A DNA stretch of 36,509 bases, taken from positions 1 through 36,509 of the forward strand of contig JAFTDQ010000129.1 in NCBI GenBank assembly GCA_017454075.1. Reading direction: 5' to 3'. The translations under genes were made by a program, and so were the position numbers. Each line of letters opens with the position of its first letter. Position 1 is the stretch's first letter. The notes below the pieces were generated by a model. The model had not been told where the DNA came from. It saw nothing but the letters and a program-made list of their open reading frames with translations, and did no database searches. This DNA comes from Clostridia bacterium. Lineage in GTDB: Bacteria > Bacillota_A > Clostridia > Oscillospirales > CAG-272. Positions 1-7,894 of this stretch are shown here, in pieces.

Positions 1-41
1 GGCAAAAAACAGGTTCTTTGAATAAATTGAAGCAATGACTG

Positions 42-92
42 AGCAGAATTGTGCCCCATTTCGGCAGGATTTCCCCCTATATTCAGCAGAAT
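42..92 (+). repeat. Direct repeat AGCAGAAT upstream of first promoter
   Basis: The 8-mer AGCAGAAT occurs at 42-49 and again at 85-92, 43 bases apart or about four helical turns. The second copy ends five bases before the -35 box at 98. An AraC-family gene lies in the same operon, and such regulators often bind direct repeats next to the -35, so this could be its site. The repeat is short and may be chance. Confidence 0.2.
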
Positions 93-97
93 CGGGG

Positions 98-126
98 TTT
101 ACTTTTGCGCATATACGGTGTATAAT
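98..126 (+). promoter_or_regulatory. Promoter of the GH43-AraC operon
   Basis: The -35 box is TTTACT at 98-103 and the -10 box is a perfect TATAAT at 121-126, with a 17-base spacer. Transcription would start near 133, about 26 bases before the lipoprotein start codon, whose ribosome binding site is GAGAAGG. The non-consensus -35 fits a promoter that needs an activator. Confidence 0.8.
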
Positions 127-158
127 ACACTCACTAAAACAATTGAGAAGGTGCAGTT

Positions 159-1235
159 ATGACAAAAAAGGGGGTTGCATTGTTTGTTTTTGCTTTGTCT
201 CTGCTTTTGATTACGACCTGCTCAAGCTGCAAAACTACGGGGGATGCTGTTATGGCTATTAATGATGTTTCCGATGCGAATTCGTTAAGTGACGGTTTTA
301 TTTACGCTGAGTTCAGAAATCCGATTGTCCGATCCGCCGCGGATCCTTTCGTTACGGAACATAACGGGAATTATTATTACTGTTACGCTGTACCCGGTGG
401 TGTCGCCGTCAACCTTATGAAGGGAATAACCGATATCAGAAAAGAGGGCGCTGTCGTATGGACCGCACCCGCAGGAACCGATTATTCCAGCGAATACTGG
501 GCTCCCGAACTCCATTACATTGAGAACTCGTGGTATATTTACGTTGCCGCCGACGACGGAAACAATGTCAATCACAGGATGTACGTTCTTAAGCGGGAAA
601 ACGAGAACCCGGTCGGGAAATTCGAACTTGTCGGAAAAATAACCGATGAGACAAATAAATGGGCGATTGACGGCACCGTCCTGAAATACGGGGGAGAGCT
701 GTATTTTGTCTGGTCCGGCTGGGAAGGCGACGTAAACGTCGCTCAGAACATTTATATTGCCCATATGTCGGATCCGTGTACGATAGACGGCCCGAGATCA
801 AAGCTGTCCGGCCCTGATTATAATTGGGAAAAGATCGGAAGACCCTTCGTTAACGAAGGCCCCGCGGTCCTTTATCACGAAGAAAGCCTGTTTATTGTGT
901 ACTCTGCAAGCGGAAGCTGGACGGACGATTACTGTCTTGGTATTCTGAAATATACCGGCGGAGATCCCGTCGATCCGGATTCGTGGGTAAAATCGGATAT
1001 CCCGGTTTTTGAAAAGGCCCCCGGGGTTGCCTACGGTCCCGGGCACTGTTCGTTTGTTCTCGGTGTTGACGGAACGACGCTGATGTATTATCACGCAAAT
1101 CCCGAATCCGGGACCGGTTGGGGCGGACGGGCCGGCTGGATCGCCCCGGTTATCTGGGATGAAAACGGGAATCCGTCTTTTGGAAAGCCCCAACAAACAG
1201 TCCGTCTCGCATACGGGCGATCAGATGAAAACTGA
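159..1235 (+). CDS. GH43-family glycosidase lipoprotein
   Basis: This is probably an extracellular, membrane-tethered arabinofuranosidase, arabinanase or xylosidase-type enzyme of the GH43 five-bladed propeller fold. Residues 1-24 form a lipoprotein signal with Cys at 21 and 24; Cys24 follows C-S-S and is the better lipidation site. The three expected acidic residues are visible: Asp62 in SAADPFV (general base), Asp171 in WAIDGTV (pKa modulator) and Glu233 in NEGPAV (general acid). YWAPELHYI and GPGHCSF match other conserved strands. The 358-residue length fits a single catalytic domain plus signal. The start follows GAGAAGG at good spacing. The AraC gene begins nine bases after the stop, so the two are almost surely cotranscribed. 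The substrate cannot be told from sequence alone; arabinose-containing polymers are the usual guess. Confidence 0.88.
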   Translation: MTKKGVALFVFALSLLLITTCSSCKTTGDAVMAINDVSDANSLSDGFIYAEFRNPIVRSAADPFVTEHNGNYYYCYAVPGGVAVNLMKGITDIRKEGAVVWTAPAGTDYSSEYWAPELHYIENSWYIYVAADDGNNVNHRMYVLKRENENPVGKFELVGKITDETNKWAIDGTVLKYGGELYFVWSGWEGDVNVAQNIYIAHMSDPCTIDGPRSKLSGPDYNWEKIGRPFVNEGPAVLYHEESLFIVYSASGSWTDDYCLGILKYTGGDPVDPDSWVKSDIPVFEKAPGVAYGPGHCSFVLGVDGTTLMYYHANPESGTGWGGRAGWIAPVIWDENGNPSFGKPQQTVRLAYGRSDEN

Positions 1236-1244
1236 GAGGGATAC

Positions 1245-2030
1245 ATGGAATACAGATATGACGCGAATTCACTGATAACCGGTTTTTCGCTCAGGCATAT
1301 GATCTTTGATTCAAGGCACTTTTGCGACGGTTCGGCCGGGAAAATACATAACAGTTTCGGATATGTTGTCAGGGGCACAACGTGCATCACCACAACCGAC
1401 ATTACGCTTGAATTGCGTGAAGGCAGTTTTTTCTTCTTACCTGAAGGGATAAGGTACCGGTCGAATTGGAACGGTATGCCTAAAATCGAGTATTACATGC
1501 TCCACATGACGTGGTCGGACGCTGAAAAGATGCAGTTCTTGCCAAAGGAAATTCCTGAGCTTTCCGGGCCGGAAACGCTCGGAATTCTCAGGCGTATGGA
1601 GGACCTCCTTAACTTCGGTGACGAGCGTAACTGTTTTGAAGCCATGTCGCTTCTGAATCACCTTCATACGCTCGCGCTGCCGTATCTGGTCAGGGCAAAA
1701 AAGGGACGCGATACGGTTCTCACACGGGCAATAGCTTATATCAAGAACAATCTGAGCGACGATTTCAAAATGAGCGATCTGGCTCGGCATTGTTATGTCA
1801 GTGAATCCCATCTTTATCATCTGTTTCATGATGAACTGAACTCCTCTCCTCTGAAAATAAGGAATGAACTGAGGGTAATGAAAGCCATGACGATGATAAA
1901 GAACGGGGAAACCGATCTTCACGAGATCCTTGCGGAAACGGGCTTTTCCTCCGCATCGTATTTCCGAAAGGTTTTTGTTGAGCAGGCGGGAATGACGATG
2001 CAGCAATACAGAAAAATCGTTCGCGATTAG
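1245..2030 (+). CDS. AraC-family transcriptional regulator
   Basis: A 261-residue cytoplasmic regulator. Residues 1 to about 100 look like a cupin-type sensor (strands around YVVRGTTCITT and GSFFFLPEGIRYR). Residues about 160-258 form the twin helix-turn-helix domain, with FKMSDLARHCYVSESHLYHLF as the first HTH region and ILAETGFSSASYFRKVF as the family signature in the second. It follows the GH43 gene by nine bases with GAGAGGG as ribosome binding site, and the perfect hairpin at 2035 closes the unit. The natural inference is that it senses a sugar freed by the lipoprotein and regulates this operon and perhaps the downstream cluster; nothing in the sequence proves the ligand. Confidence 0.93.
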   Translation: MEYRYDANSLITGFSLRHMIFDSRHFCDGSAGKIHNSFGYVVRGTTCITTTDITLELREGSFFFLPEGIRYRSNWNGMPKIEYYMLHMTWSDAEKMQFLPKEIPELSGPETLGILRRMEDLLNFGDERNCFEAMSLLNHLHTLALPYLVRAKKGRDTVLTRAIAYIKNNLSDDFKMSDLARHCYVSESHLYHLFHDELNSSPLKIRNELRVMKAMTMIKNGETDLHEILAETGFSSASYFRKVFVEQAGMTMQQYRKIVRD

Positions 2031-2034
2031 TTTT

Positions 2035-2061
2035 AAAGCGGGGCACTTTGTGCCCCGCTTT
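2035..2061 (+). terminator. Hairpin terminator after araC-like gene
   Basis: A perfect 12-base-pair stem (AAAGCGGGGCAC with GTGCCCCGCTTT) has a three-base TTT loop and starts four bases after the stop codon. The U-run is only the TTT of the arm, so termination strength is uncertain, but the stem is very GC rich and its A/T-flanked form could work in both directions. Confidence 0.8.
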
Positions 2062-2138
2062 GGAGTATTGAGCGCATTTTAAGGCGTAATCATGCCGTAA
2101 TTCGGCAGAAAAGAGCCGTTTATAAAGCAGGATTTGTC

Positions 2139-2167
2139 TTGAACAAATCACCTTCAGATGATACAAT
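2139..2167 (+). promoter_or_regulatory. Promoter of the oxidoreductase operon
   Basis: TTGAAC at 2139-2144 and TACAAT at 2162-2167 have a 17-base spacer. The expected start near 2174 leaves a short leader with an AGGAGA ribosome binding site before the ATG at 2198. Confidence 0.7.
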
Positions 2168-2197
2168 TAAAATGCTGTTATCAGGAGACGGATTATT

Positions 2198-3211
2198 ATG
2201 AAAATCAAAAGTATAGTCTTTACCGAACCATACAGGGCTGAACTTATTGAAAATGAGTTTCAGGAAGATATTTCAGGAAAAAAAGTACTCGTAAAAACCG
2301 AAGTGAGCACGGTTTCGCCGGGAACGGAACGTGCCGTTATTACCGACGCGCCGAATTGCGGAGGGTATAAAAATCACGTTTTTCCGAGAAAAAGCGGTTA
2401 TTCCTCGGCCGGAGTAGTCGAAAAAGTCGGAGAAGACGTAAGAACGGTAAAACCGGGTGACCGGGTTATTGTTTTCTGGGGATCTCATTCCTCTTATAAC
2501 GCAGTACCCGAATCACACGTTGTAAAGATCACGGACGATATTCCGTTTGACGAGGCAGCTGTTGTTTTTATTTCGACGTTTTCACTTGCCGCGATAAGAA
2601 AATGCAGAATTGAAATCGGAGAATCAGGGCTTGTTATGGGCTGCGGATTACTTGGGCAGTTTGCAGTCAAATTGATGCGAGCAGCGGGGGCGGCCCCCAT
2701 TATTGCCTGCGATACCGTCGATTCGCGTCTGAACGAAGCTAAATCCGCCGGAGCGGACTTCATTTTCAACGCCCTCGATCCTGATTTCGCGAAAAAAGTG
2801 AAAGAAGTCAGTCAGGGAGGCGTTAACGTCGCCGTAGAGGTTACCGGTGTAGGGGCGGGACTTGATGAAGCGCTTGACTGCATGGCCCGCTTCGGAAGGA
2901 TTGCGCTGCTCGGGTGTACTCGGGAGAGCAATTTCAATATTGATTATTACACAAAGATACATTCTCCCGGCATAACGCTTATCGGTGCTCATACCAAAGC
3001 GCGCCCGGCTTTCGATTCATCGCCGGGGTGGTTCACTCAGCCTGACGATATAAGATCCGTGCTCAGGCTGATATCAATGGGAAGAGTTGTTTTTTCCGAT
3101 CTTATAAAAGAAAGGAAGTATTCACCGTCTGAATGCGGAATGCTGTACGATAAAATTATTAACGATCGTCATTTTCCGACTCTTGTACAGTTTGACTGGA
3201 ATCTGCTATGA
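2198..3211 (+). CDS. MDR-family (alcohol dehydrogenase-like) oxidoreductase
   Basis: A 337-residue medium-chain dehydrogenase of the COG1063 type. The N-terminal GroES-like catalytic domain has PGTERAV and KPGDRVIVF; the Rossmann half carries GCGLLGQFAV near residues 148-157 for NAD(P) binding. The usual catalytic-zinc Cys of alcohol and threonine dehydrogenases is not seen where expected: the segment reads STVSPGTERA. It is therefore likely zinc-free or a divergent sugar/polyol dehydrogenase. It heads a set whose next ORF starts inside its stop codon (ATGA overlap), so it should work with the Gfo/Idh/MocA protein. Substrate unknown; a sugar, inositol or uronate derivative is the reasonable class. 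Confidence 0.85.
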   Translation: MKIKSIVFTEPYRAELIENEFQEDISGKKVLVKTEVSTVSPGTERAVITDAPNCGGYKNHVFPRKSGYSSAGVVEKVGEDVRTVKPGDRVIVFWGSHSSYNAVPESHVVKITDDIPFDEAAVVFISTFSLAAIRKCRIEIGESGLVMGCGLLGQFAVKLMRAAGAAPIIACDTVDSRLNEAKSAGADFIFNALDPDFAKKVKEVSQGGVNVAVEVTGVGAGLDEALDCMARFGRIALLGCTRESNFNIDYYTKIHSPGITLIGAHTKARPAFDSSPGWFTQPDDIRSVLRLISMGRVVFSDLIKERKYSPSECGMLYDKIINDRHFPTLVQFDWNLL

Positions 3212-4218
3212 ATAAAATAAAAATCGGACAAATAGGTGCCGGCCATGACCATGCCGGCGAAATAATGCGCACTCTGAAAAAATATCCGGACGTGTTTGAT
3301 CTTGCCGGATATGCAGTCCCGGATGATGACTTCATTGCCGCTCCTAAGCAATATGAGGGAGTGAACAGACTGAGTGTTGACGAACTGTTGTCGGTCCCCG
3401 GTCTTCAGGCGGTCGCTGTCGAGACCAATGAGCTGTCTCTGACAAAATACGCGATCATGGCGGCCGAGCGCGGAATCGGAGTTCATATGGACAAGCCCGG
3501 AGGCATAATTCTTTCTGACTTTGAGAAACTTGTAGAGATTGTTAAAGGAAACGGAGCTGTATTACATACGGGTTATATGTACCGTTATAATCCCGCTGTG
3601 ATACGGTTACTTGAAAGGATCAAGCAAGGCGAACTCGGAGAGATATTCAGCGTAGAAGCTCACATGGATTGCGCTCACAGCGCAGTAAAAAGGGAATGGC
3701 TCGGACAGTTCCCGGGAGGGATGATGTTCTTCCTCGGATGTCATCTTATCGACCTTGTTTTGCTTATCCGTGGAATGCCTGATGAGATAATACCATTCAA
3801 CTCGGCGACCGGAATCGGCGGAACGTCTGCGGAAGACTACGGTTTCGCTGTTCTGAAATACGGAAACGGCGTCTCTTTCGTCAAAACGTGCGCCGCTGAG
3901 GTTGGCGGATATATGCGCAGGCAGCTTGTCGTCACGGGAAGCAAGGGAAGCGTACAGCTCATGCCGATTGAAGCCATGGTTGACTTCGGCAGGACAACCG
4001 ATATTTATACCGGAGTCCGCGAATGTCTCGACACGTCACGCAGCTGGTGGAACGACGGTTTCAGATATATGACGCACGCTTTTGACAGATATGAAGCCAT
4101 GATGAGGGGATTTGCCTCATACGTTTCGGGCGAAAAGGAAAATCCTTTTTCACCGGATTATGAACTCAGTGTTTATAAAGCACTCCTTCACGCTTGCGGG
4201 GTGAAAAATGATGCCTGA
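3208..4218 (+). CDS. Gfo/Idh/MocA-family oxidoreductase
   Basis: A 336-residue NAD(P)-dependent sugar or inositol dehydrogenase-like protein. The N-terminal Rossmann motif is GQIGAGHDHAG at 7-17. DKPGG at 95-99 is the family's E/DKP motif carrying the catalytic Lys96, and GCHLIDL at 177-183 gives the conserved His179 and Asp182. The start codon overlaps the stop of the MDR gene by four bases, and its own end overlaps the SDR gene by eleven, indicating translational coupling. Family members oxidise sugar hydroxyls, and some feed 3-keto-glycoside cleavage. Which reaction occurs here is not shown by the sequence. Confidence 0.9.
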   Translation: MNKIKIGQIGAGHDHAGEIMRTLKKYPDVFDLAGYAVPDDDFIAAPKQYEGVNRLSVDELLSVPGLQAVAVETNELSLTKYAIMAAERGIGVHMDKPGGIILSDFEKLVEIVKGNGAVLHTGYMYRYNPAVIRLLERIKQGELGEIFSVEAHMDCAHSAVKREWLGQFPGGMMFFLGCHLIDLVLLIRGMPDEIIPFNSATGIGGTSAEDYGFAVLKYGNGVSFVKTCAAEVGGYMRRQLVVTGSKGSVQLMPIEAMVDFGRTTDIYTGVRECLDTSRSWWNDGFRYMTHAFDRYEAMMRGFASYVSGEKENPFSPDYELSVYKALLHACGVKNDA

Positions 4219-5242
4219 CAATAAAAAAGTGCTGATAATAGGCGGCGGCGGGACCCTGGGGGAGTATACCACTCTTGAACTGCTGACACAGGGGTGCCGG
4301 GTAGACGTGATAGCTCTTGAAAATCTTTGTTCGTTCAGTTCGGATCTCAGATATATAAGAGGGCGAGCAGACGACGAAATGCTGTCTGAGCTGCTTGGAG
4401 CAAATCAATATCAGGGCGTGATAGACTTTCTTCACTATCCGTCACATGAAGCGTATGAAAAGCGCATGCGGCTTCTGGCAAACAATACCGAAAGATATAT
4501 TTTTCTGTCATCCTACCGGGTATATGCCGACAGTTCTTCGATCATTACCGAGAACTCGCCTCAGATTTCGGAGGTATATTCCGACAGCGATCTTCTGAAA
4601 TACGATACCTACGGAATGAGCAAATGCAGATGCGAAAAAATACTCAGTGGATCGGAATATGAGAACTGGACGATAGTCAGGCCGCTTATCTCTTTTTCCA
4701 GGCACAGGTTTGATCTTGTGACTCTGGGCGGACTGCACATTTTCCCGGCGTATCTCACAGGAAGACCGCTTCTGCTTCCCGTGGAAGCGAAGAATAAAAC
4801 AGCCGGTCTCGGATGGGCGGGAAACGTTGGAAAACTCATCGCACGTCTACTTTTTGCCAAAGGTGCGGAGAGGGAATGCTTTACGGTAGGGAACGATGAA
4901 AATCTTACCTGGAGCGCGATCGCGGATATCTATTCCGACGTTATGGACCTGAAATATGAATGGGTCGACTCCGAAACGTATCTCAGGGTCTGTACTTCAA
5001 ATAAACCGGCAGACAGAATCATACTGTATTATGACCGGCTCTTTGACAGAAGAATTGACAATTCAAAGGTAATGGGTATTACCGGAACCCAAAAAAGCGA
5101 AATGCTCGGTTTCAGGGATGCCCTGATACGGGAACTTCAGGCCCTTTCCGCGCACCCGGAAGACGCAGATGCATTTATAAAAACGCCTACAGCGGAACGG
5201 ATAGGAAGACAGATCGACGAGTATTGGTCAACCAAACGTTAA
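4208..5242 (+). CDS. NAD-dependent epimerase/dehydratase (extended SDR)
   Basis: A 344-residue extended short-chain dehydrogenase. GGGGTLG at 12-18 is the nucleotide-binding loop, FLSSYRVY around 99-106 supplies the catalytic Ser/Thr region, and YGMSK at 135-139 is the YxxxK active site. Two in-frame ATG codons stand side by side at 4208 and 4211; the upstream Gfo gene stops at 4218, so initiation is probably coupled. Residues 115-130 and the C-terminal 80 residues are divergent and would set substrate choice, likely a nucleotide sugar or free sugar derivative. With its two neighbours it forms a three-enzyme sugar-conversion cassette. Confidence 0.88.
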   Translation: MMPDNKKVLIIGGGGTLGEYTTLELLTQGCRVDVIALENLCSFSSDLRYIRGRADDEMLSELLGANQYQGVIDFLHYPSHEAYEKRMRLLANNTERYIFLSSYRVYADSSSIITENSPQISEVYSDSDLLKYDTYGMSKCRCEKILSGSEYENWTIVRPLISFSRHRFDLVTLGGLHIFPAYLTGRPLLLPVEAKNKTAGLGWAGNVGKLIARLLFAKGAERECFTVGNDENLTWSAIADIYSDVMDLKYEWVDSETYLRVCTSNKPADRIILYYDRLFDRRIDNSKVMGITGTQKSEMLGFRDALIRELQALSAHPEDADAFIKTPTAERIGRQIDEYWSTKR

Positions 5243-5244
5243 AC

Positions 5245-5340
5245 ATGAAAAGAGAGCGGTTTCTGTCGGCGCCGGAGAGCCTTTTTATGAAAGCCTTTTG
5301 CGACTCAAATATCTCCATTATGCTGATCCGGAAAGGATGA
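5245..5340 (+). other. Possible 31-residue ORF in the 105-base gap
   Basis: An ATG at 5245, three bases after the SDR stop, opens a 31-residue frame ending at 5340, just before the next gene. No ribosome binding site precedes it, and the peptide (MKRERFLSAPES... with two further Met) matches nothing I know. It might be a coupled leader peptide or simply noncoding spacer. I see no clear promoter or terminator in this gap. Confidence 0.15.
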
Positions 5341-5347
5341 AACTGAT

Positions 5348-6346
5348 ATGAAAGCAATTGTTATTGAAAAAGATGAATCTCGCAGTCTGGTGTGGAAGGA
5401 CGTGCCGGATCCGGTCGTCGGAGACGGAGAAATCAAAATCAGGATAGGATATGCGGCGCTTAATCGAGCGGATCTCATGCAGAGGGAAGGCGATTATCCG
5501 CCCCCTCCCGGCTGCCCGGAATGGATGGGACTTGAGGTCGCCGGGATCATTGAAGAGATGGGGCCTGAAGCAGCCGAAAAAAGCGGATTTTCAAAAGGAG
5601 ACAAGGTTTGTGCTCTGCTCGGCGGAGGCGGGTATGCGGAGTTTGTGACGGTTCCGTACGGGATGGTAATGCCGGTTCCGGATGGGGTCAGCCTTATTGA
5701 AGCCGCCGCGATGCCGGAGGCCTTCGCGACAGCTTATCTTAATCTGTTCTGGGAAGGGAAAATAAAACCGGGCGATACCCTTCTGATGAACGCCGGAGCG
5801 TCGGGACTCGCAAGCGTTGTAATACCTATGGCAAAATCATTCGGCGCGAGGGTCATAACAACCGTTATTCTTGACGAAATGATAAAAAAGATCGCTCACC
5901 TCGGCGCGGATATTGTGATAAACACGAGAAAAACGGATATTACAGAAATTCTTAAGACAGAACTTGAAAACGGAAGAGGAGTCGACGTTGCTATCGACTG
6001 CCTTGGCGGAGATATAATGGGGAAATGTCTCCATTATCTGAAACACGGAGCAAGATGGATAGTAATTGCCGCGCTGGCGGGACAGTATACGCAGATCGAC
6101 CTGAAGAACATATACAAAAGAAACGTTCGTATTGTCGGATCCACGCTTCGCTCAAAAACACCCGAAAGGAAATCCGAGCTTCTCGGCGAACTTGTGAAAA
6201 CGGTATGGCCGAAGGTCAGTTCCGGCGAGATCAGACCGACGATTTACAAGGTTTTGCCGATAACCGAGGCGGCAGAAGCGCATGAGATTCTGAGACGGGG
6301 CGAAAACGCGGGCAAGGTTGTTTTATGCGTTGACCCGGAACTCTGA
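5348..6346 (+). CDS. NAD(P)H quinone oxidoreductase-like MDR (PIG3 type)
   Basis: A 332-residue zinc-free medium-chain reductase. The N-terminal stretch NRADLMQREGDYPPPPG at 39-55 closely follows the signature of the PIG3/TP53I3 branch of quinone oxidoreductases, and NAGASGLAS at 148-156 is the NADPH-binding loop. No zinc-ligand Cys set is visible. The start follows a GAAAGGA sequence. It lies 105 bases after the SDR gene and 46 bases before the solute-binding lipoprotein without a clear promoter on either side, so it may be a bridge in a longer operon. A role in reducing quinones or enones is the family norm; a link to sugar metabolism is inference from position. Confidence 0.88.
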   Translation: MKAIVIEKDESRSLVWKDVPDPVVGDGEIKIRIGYAALNRADLMQREGDYPPPPGCPEWMGLEVAGIIEEMGPEAAEKSGFSKGDKVCALLGGGGYAEFVTVPYGMVMPVPDGVSLIEAAAMPEAFATAYLNLFWEGKIKPGDTLLMNAGASGLASVVIPMAKSFGARVITTVILDEMIKKIAHLGADIVINTRKTDITEILKTELENGRGVDVAIDCLGGDIMGKCLHYLKHGARWIVIAALAGQYTQIDLKNIYKRNVRIVGSTLRSKTPERKSELLGELVKTVWPKVSSGEIRPTIYKVLPITEAAEAHEILRRGENAGKVVLCVDPEL

Positions 6347-6392
6347 CAGGATACCAATAATAATTCTCAGCGAGGAAAGGAAACAAGGATTT

Positions 6393-7874
6393 ATGAAAAA
6401 AATACTGACGCTGCTCCTGATTCTGAGCGTGCTCCTGTCGATCGTATCCTGCGCTGCGACCCAGTCGACCGGAGAAAACGGCGACAGCAGCGCAAAAAAC
6501 GGGGACGATACGTCTCTGAGGTACGATCCGAATGGGATGCTGATGGACAATCTCCCGGCGGATCTTGATTTCGACGGCGAAGATGCCAGATTCATTTACC
6601 CGAGCGAGAATCTCAACGAGTTTTTCTCCGAAGACGTCGGATCTGACATAGTCAGTCAAGCCGTATATAAAATGAATCTTGCCGTTATGGAGAGACTGAA
6701 AGTCAAGCTCAAGTGTACGACCATCCAGGGAGTCGATTCACCGGCGGTACGCGATAGTTATGCGGCTACGATCGTAAACACCTATACGGTCGGAGATGAT
6801 CAGTGGGATTTTGTCGGAGAACACATCGGGGCCATGTCGAGCGTCATTTTGAGCGGGGCTTTTCAGAATCTGACCTCGCTTAAATATACCGATTTCGATA
6901 TGCCGTGGTGGATGAGCGATCTCGTAGAGAACGCCACGGTCGGAGGCAAATTGTATCTTGCTGCAGGAGATGCTTCGATTTCGCTTCTTAAAAACACTAC
7001 CTGTCTGCTTTACAACAAAAACGTGGCTGAAGATTACGGAATAGAGGATCTTCAGAAACTTGCAATAAGAGGCGGGTTCACAAAAGAAAAACTGCTGCAG
7101 TATACGCTTCTTGCACATTCTTCGCTGGACTCAAAACCGGATATATCCCGCGATACATTCGGATTTGCAATACTGAACGACAACCACGTGGAGGCGTTCA
7201 AGGCGGCCTTCAATTATCCGATACTCAAAAAGAACAACGGCGGAGAGTATGAATTCAATTACGACTGCCAGAGAGCGTCGGACGCATGTTCCTGGCTCGT
7301 CGATTTCACAAACTCCAACGATTCGGTTTATATTTCAAGGAATACCGCCGACGTGAACGCGGCAAAGAACGCATTCCGTGAAGACAGACTGCTTTTTGTC
7401 ACAGCAACATTCAGTTTTGCTGTCGACGTCTTCAAGGATATAAACGGGTCGTTTAACGTCCTTCCGCTGCCTAAATGGTCAGAGGGGGAGAATTATTCAA
7501 CCCTTCCGCGCGGTATTTATATCGCCTTCGGAGTTATGAGGCTCACAAATAACGCCGAGATGGCGGGGGCGGTTCTTGAAGCGTTTGCTTCGGAAGGATA
7601 TCGAAAGGTTACGCCGGTATACTTTGAAGACGCATTGAAAATCAAGTATACCGATGCGACGAACGAAACGGCCGCCGTTTTCGATATAATCAGAAATTCC
7701 GTTTCGTTTGATTTCGGGTACACGTTCTCGTATTCATTCGGATTTGACGCGGCCATCAAGACGGCGATTTACAACAACCTTCCGTACTGGACGTCTATGG
7801 TCAATTCCGGGAAAAAGGCTTTTATGAGCAAATACGATTCTTTCTTTGAAACTCTTTCCAACCTTGAAGCATAA
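6393..7874 (+). CDS. Extracellular solute-binding lipoprotein (orphan)
   Basis: A 493-residue ABC-type substrate-binding lipoprotein. I take the ATG at 6393, which follows GGAAAGGA and opens directly with a lipoprotein signal (MKKILTLLLILSVLLSIVSC, Cys20); a frame open to 6318 would bury the signal inside. A low-complexity Ser/Gly/Asp linker follows. The mature part has the look of carbohydrate-binding family 1 proteins of Clostridia, with aromatic-rich segments such as DMPWWMSDL and a bilobal length. No permease or ATPase gene is in the window, which is unusual for a transporter component. The next four genes encode surface beta-helix proteins, so it could hand oligosaccharide to a distant permease or act as a surface receptor. 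Ligand unknown. Confidence 0.78.
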   Translation: MKKILTLLLILSVLLSIVSCAATQSTGENGDSSAKNGDDTSLRYDPNGMLMDNLPADLDFDGEDARFIYPSENLNEFFSEDVGSDIVSQAVYKMNLAVMERLKVKLKCTTIQGVDSPAVRDSYAATIVNTYTVGDDQWDFVGEHIGAMSSVILSGAFQNLTSLKYTDFDMPWWMSDLVENATVGGKLYLAAGDASISLLKNTTCLLYNKNVAEDYGIEDLQKLAIRGGFTKEKLLQYTLLAHSSLDSKPDISRDTFGFAILNDNHVEAFKAAFNYPILKKNNGGEYEFNYDCQRASDACSWLVDFTNSNDSVYISRNTADVNAAKNAFREDRLLFVTATFSFAVDVFKDINGSFNVLPLPKWSEGENYSTLPRGIYIAFGVMRLTNNAEMAGAVLEAFASEGYRKVTPVYFEDALKIKYTDATNETAAVFDIIRNSVSFDFGYTFSYSFGFDAAIKTAIYNNLPYWTSMVNSGKKAFMSKYDSFFETLSNLEA

Positions 7875-7894
7875 ATGAAAAAGCGGAGGAAATA

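Noticed and set aside
35..262. A 75-codon plus-strand frame overlapping the first GH43 gene
   Set aside because: It covers the promoter and runs out of frame into the signal peptide region; no ribosome binding site.
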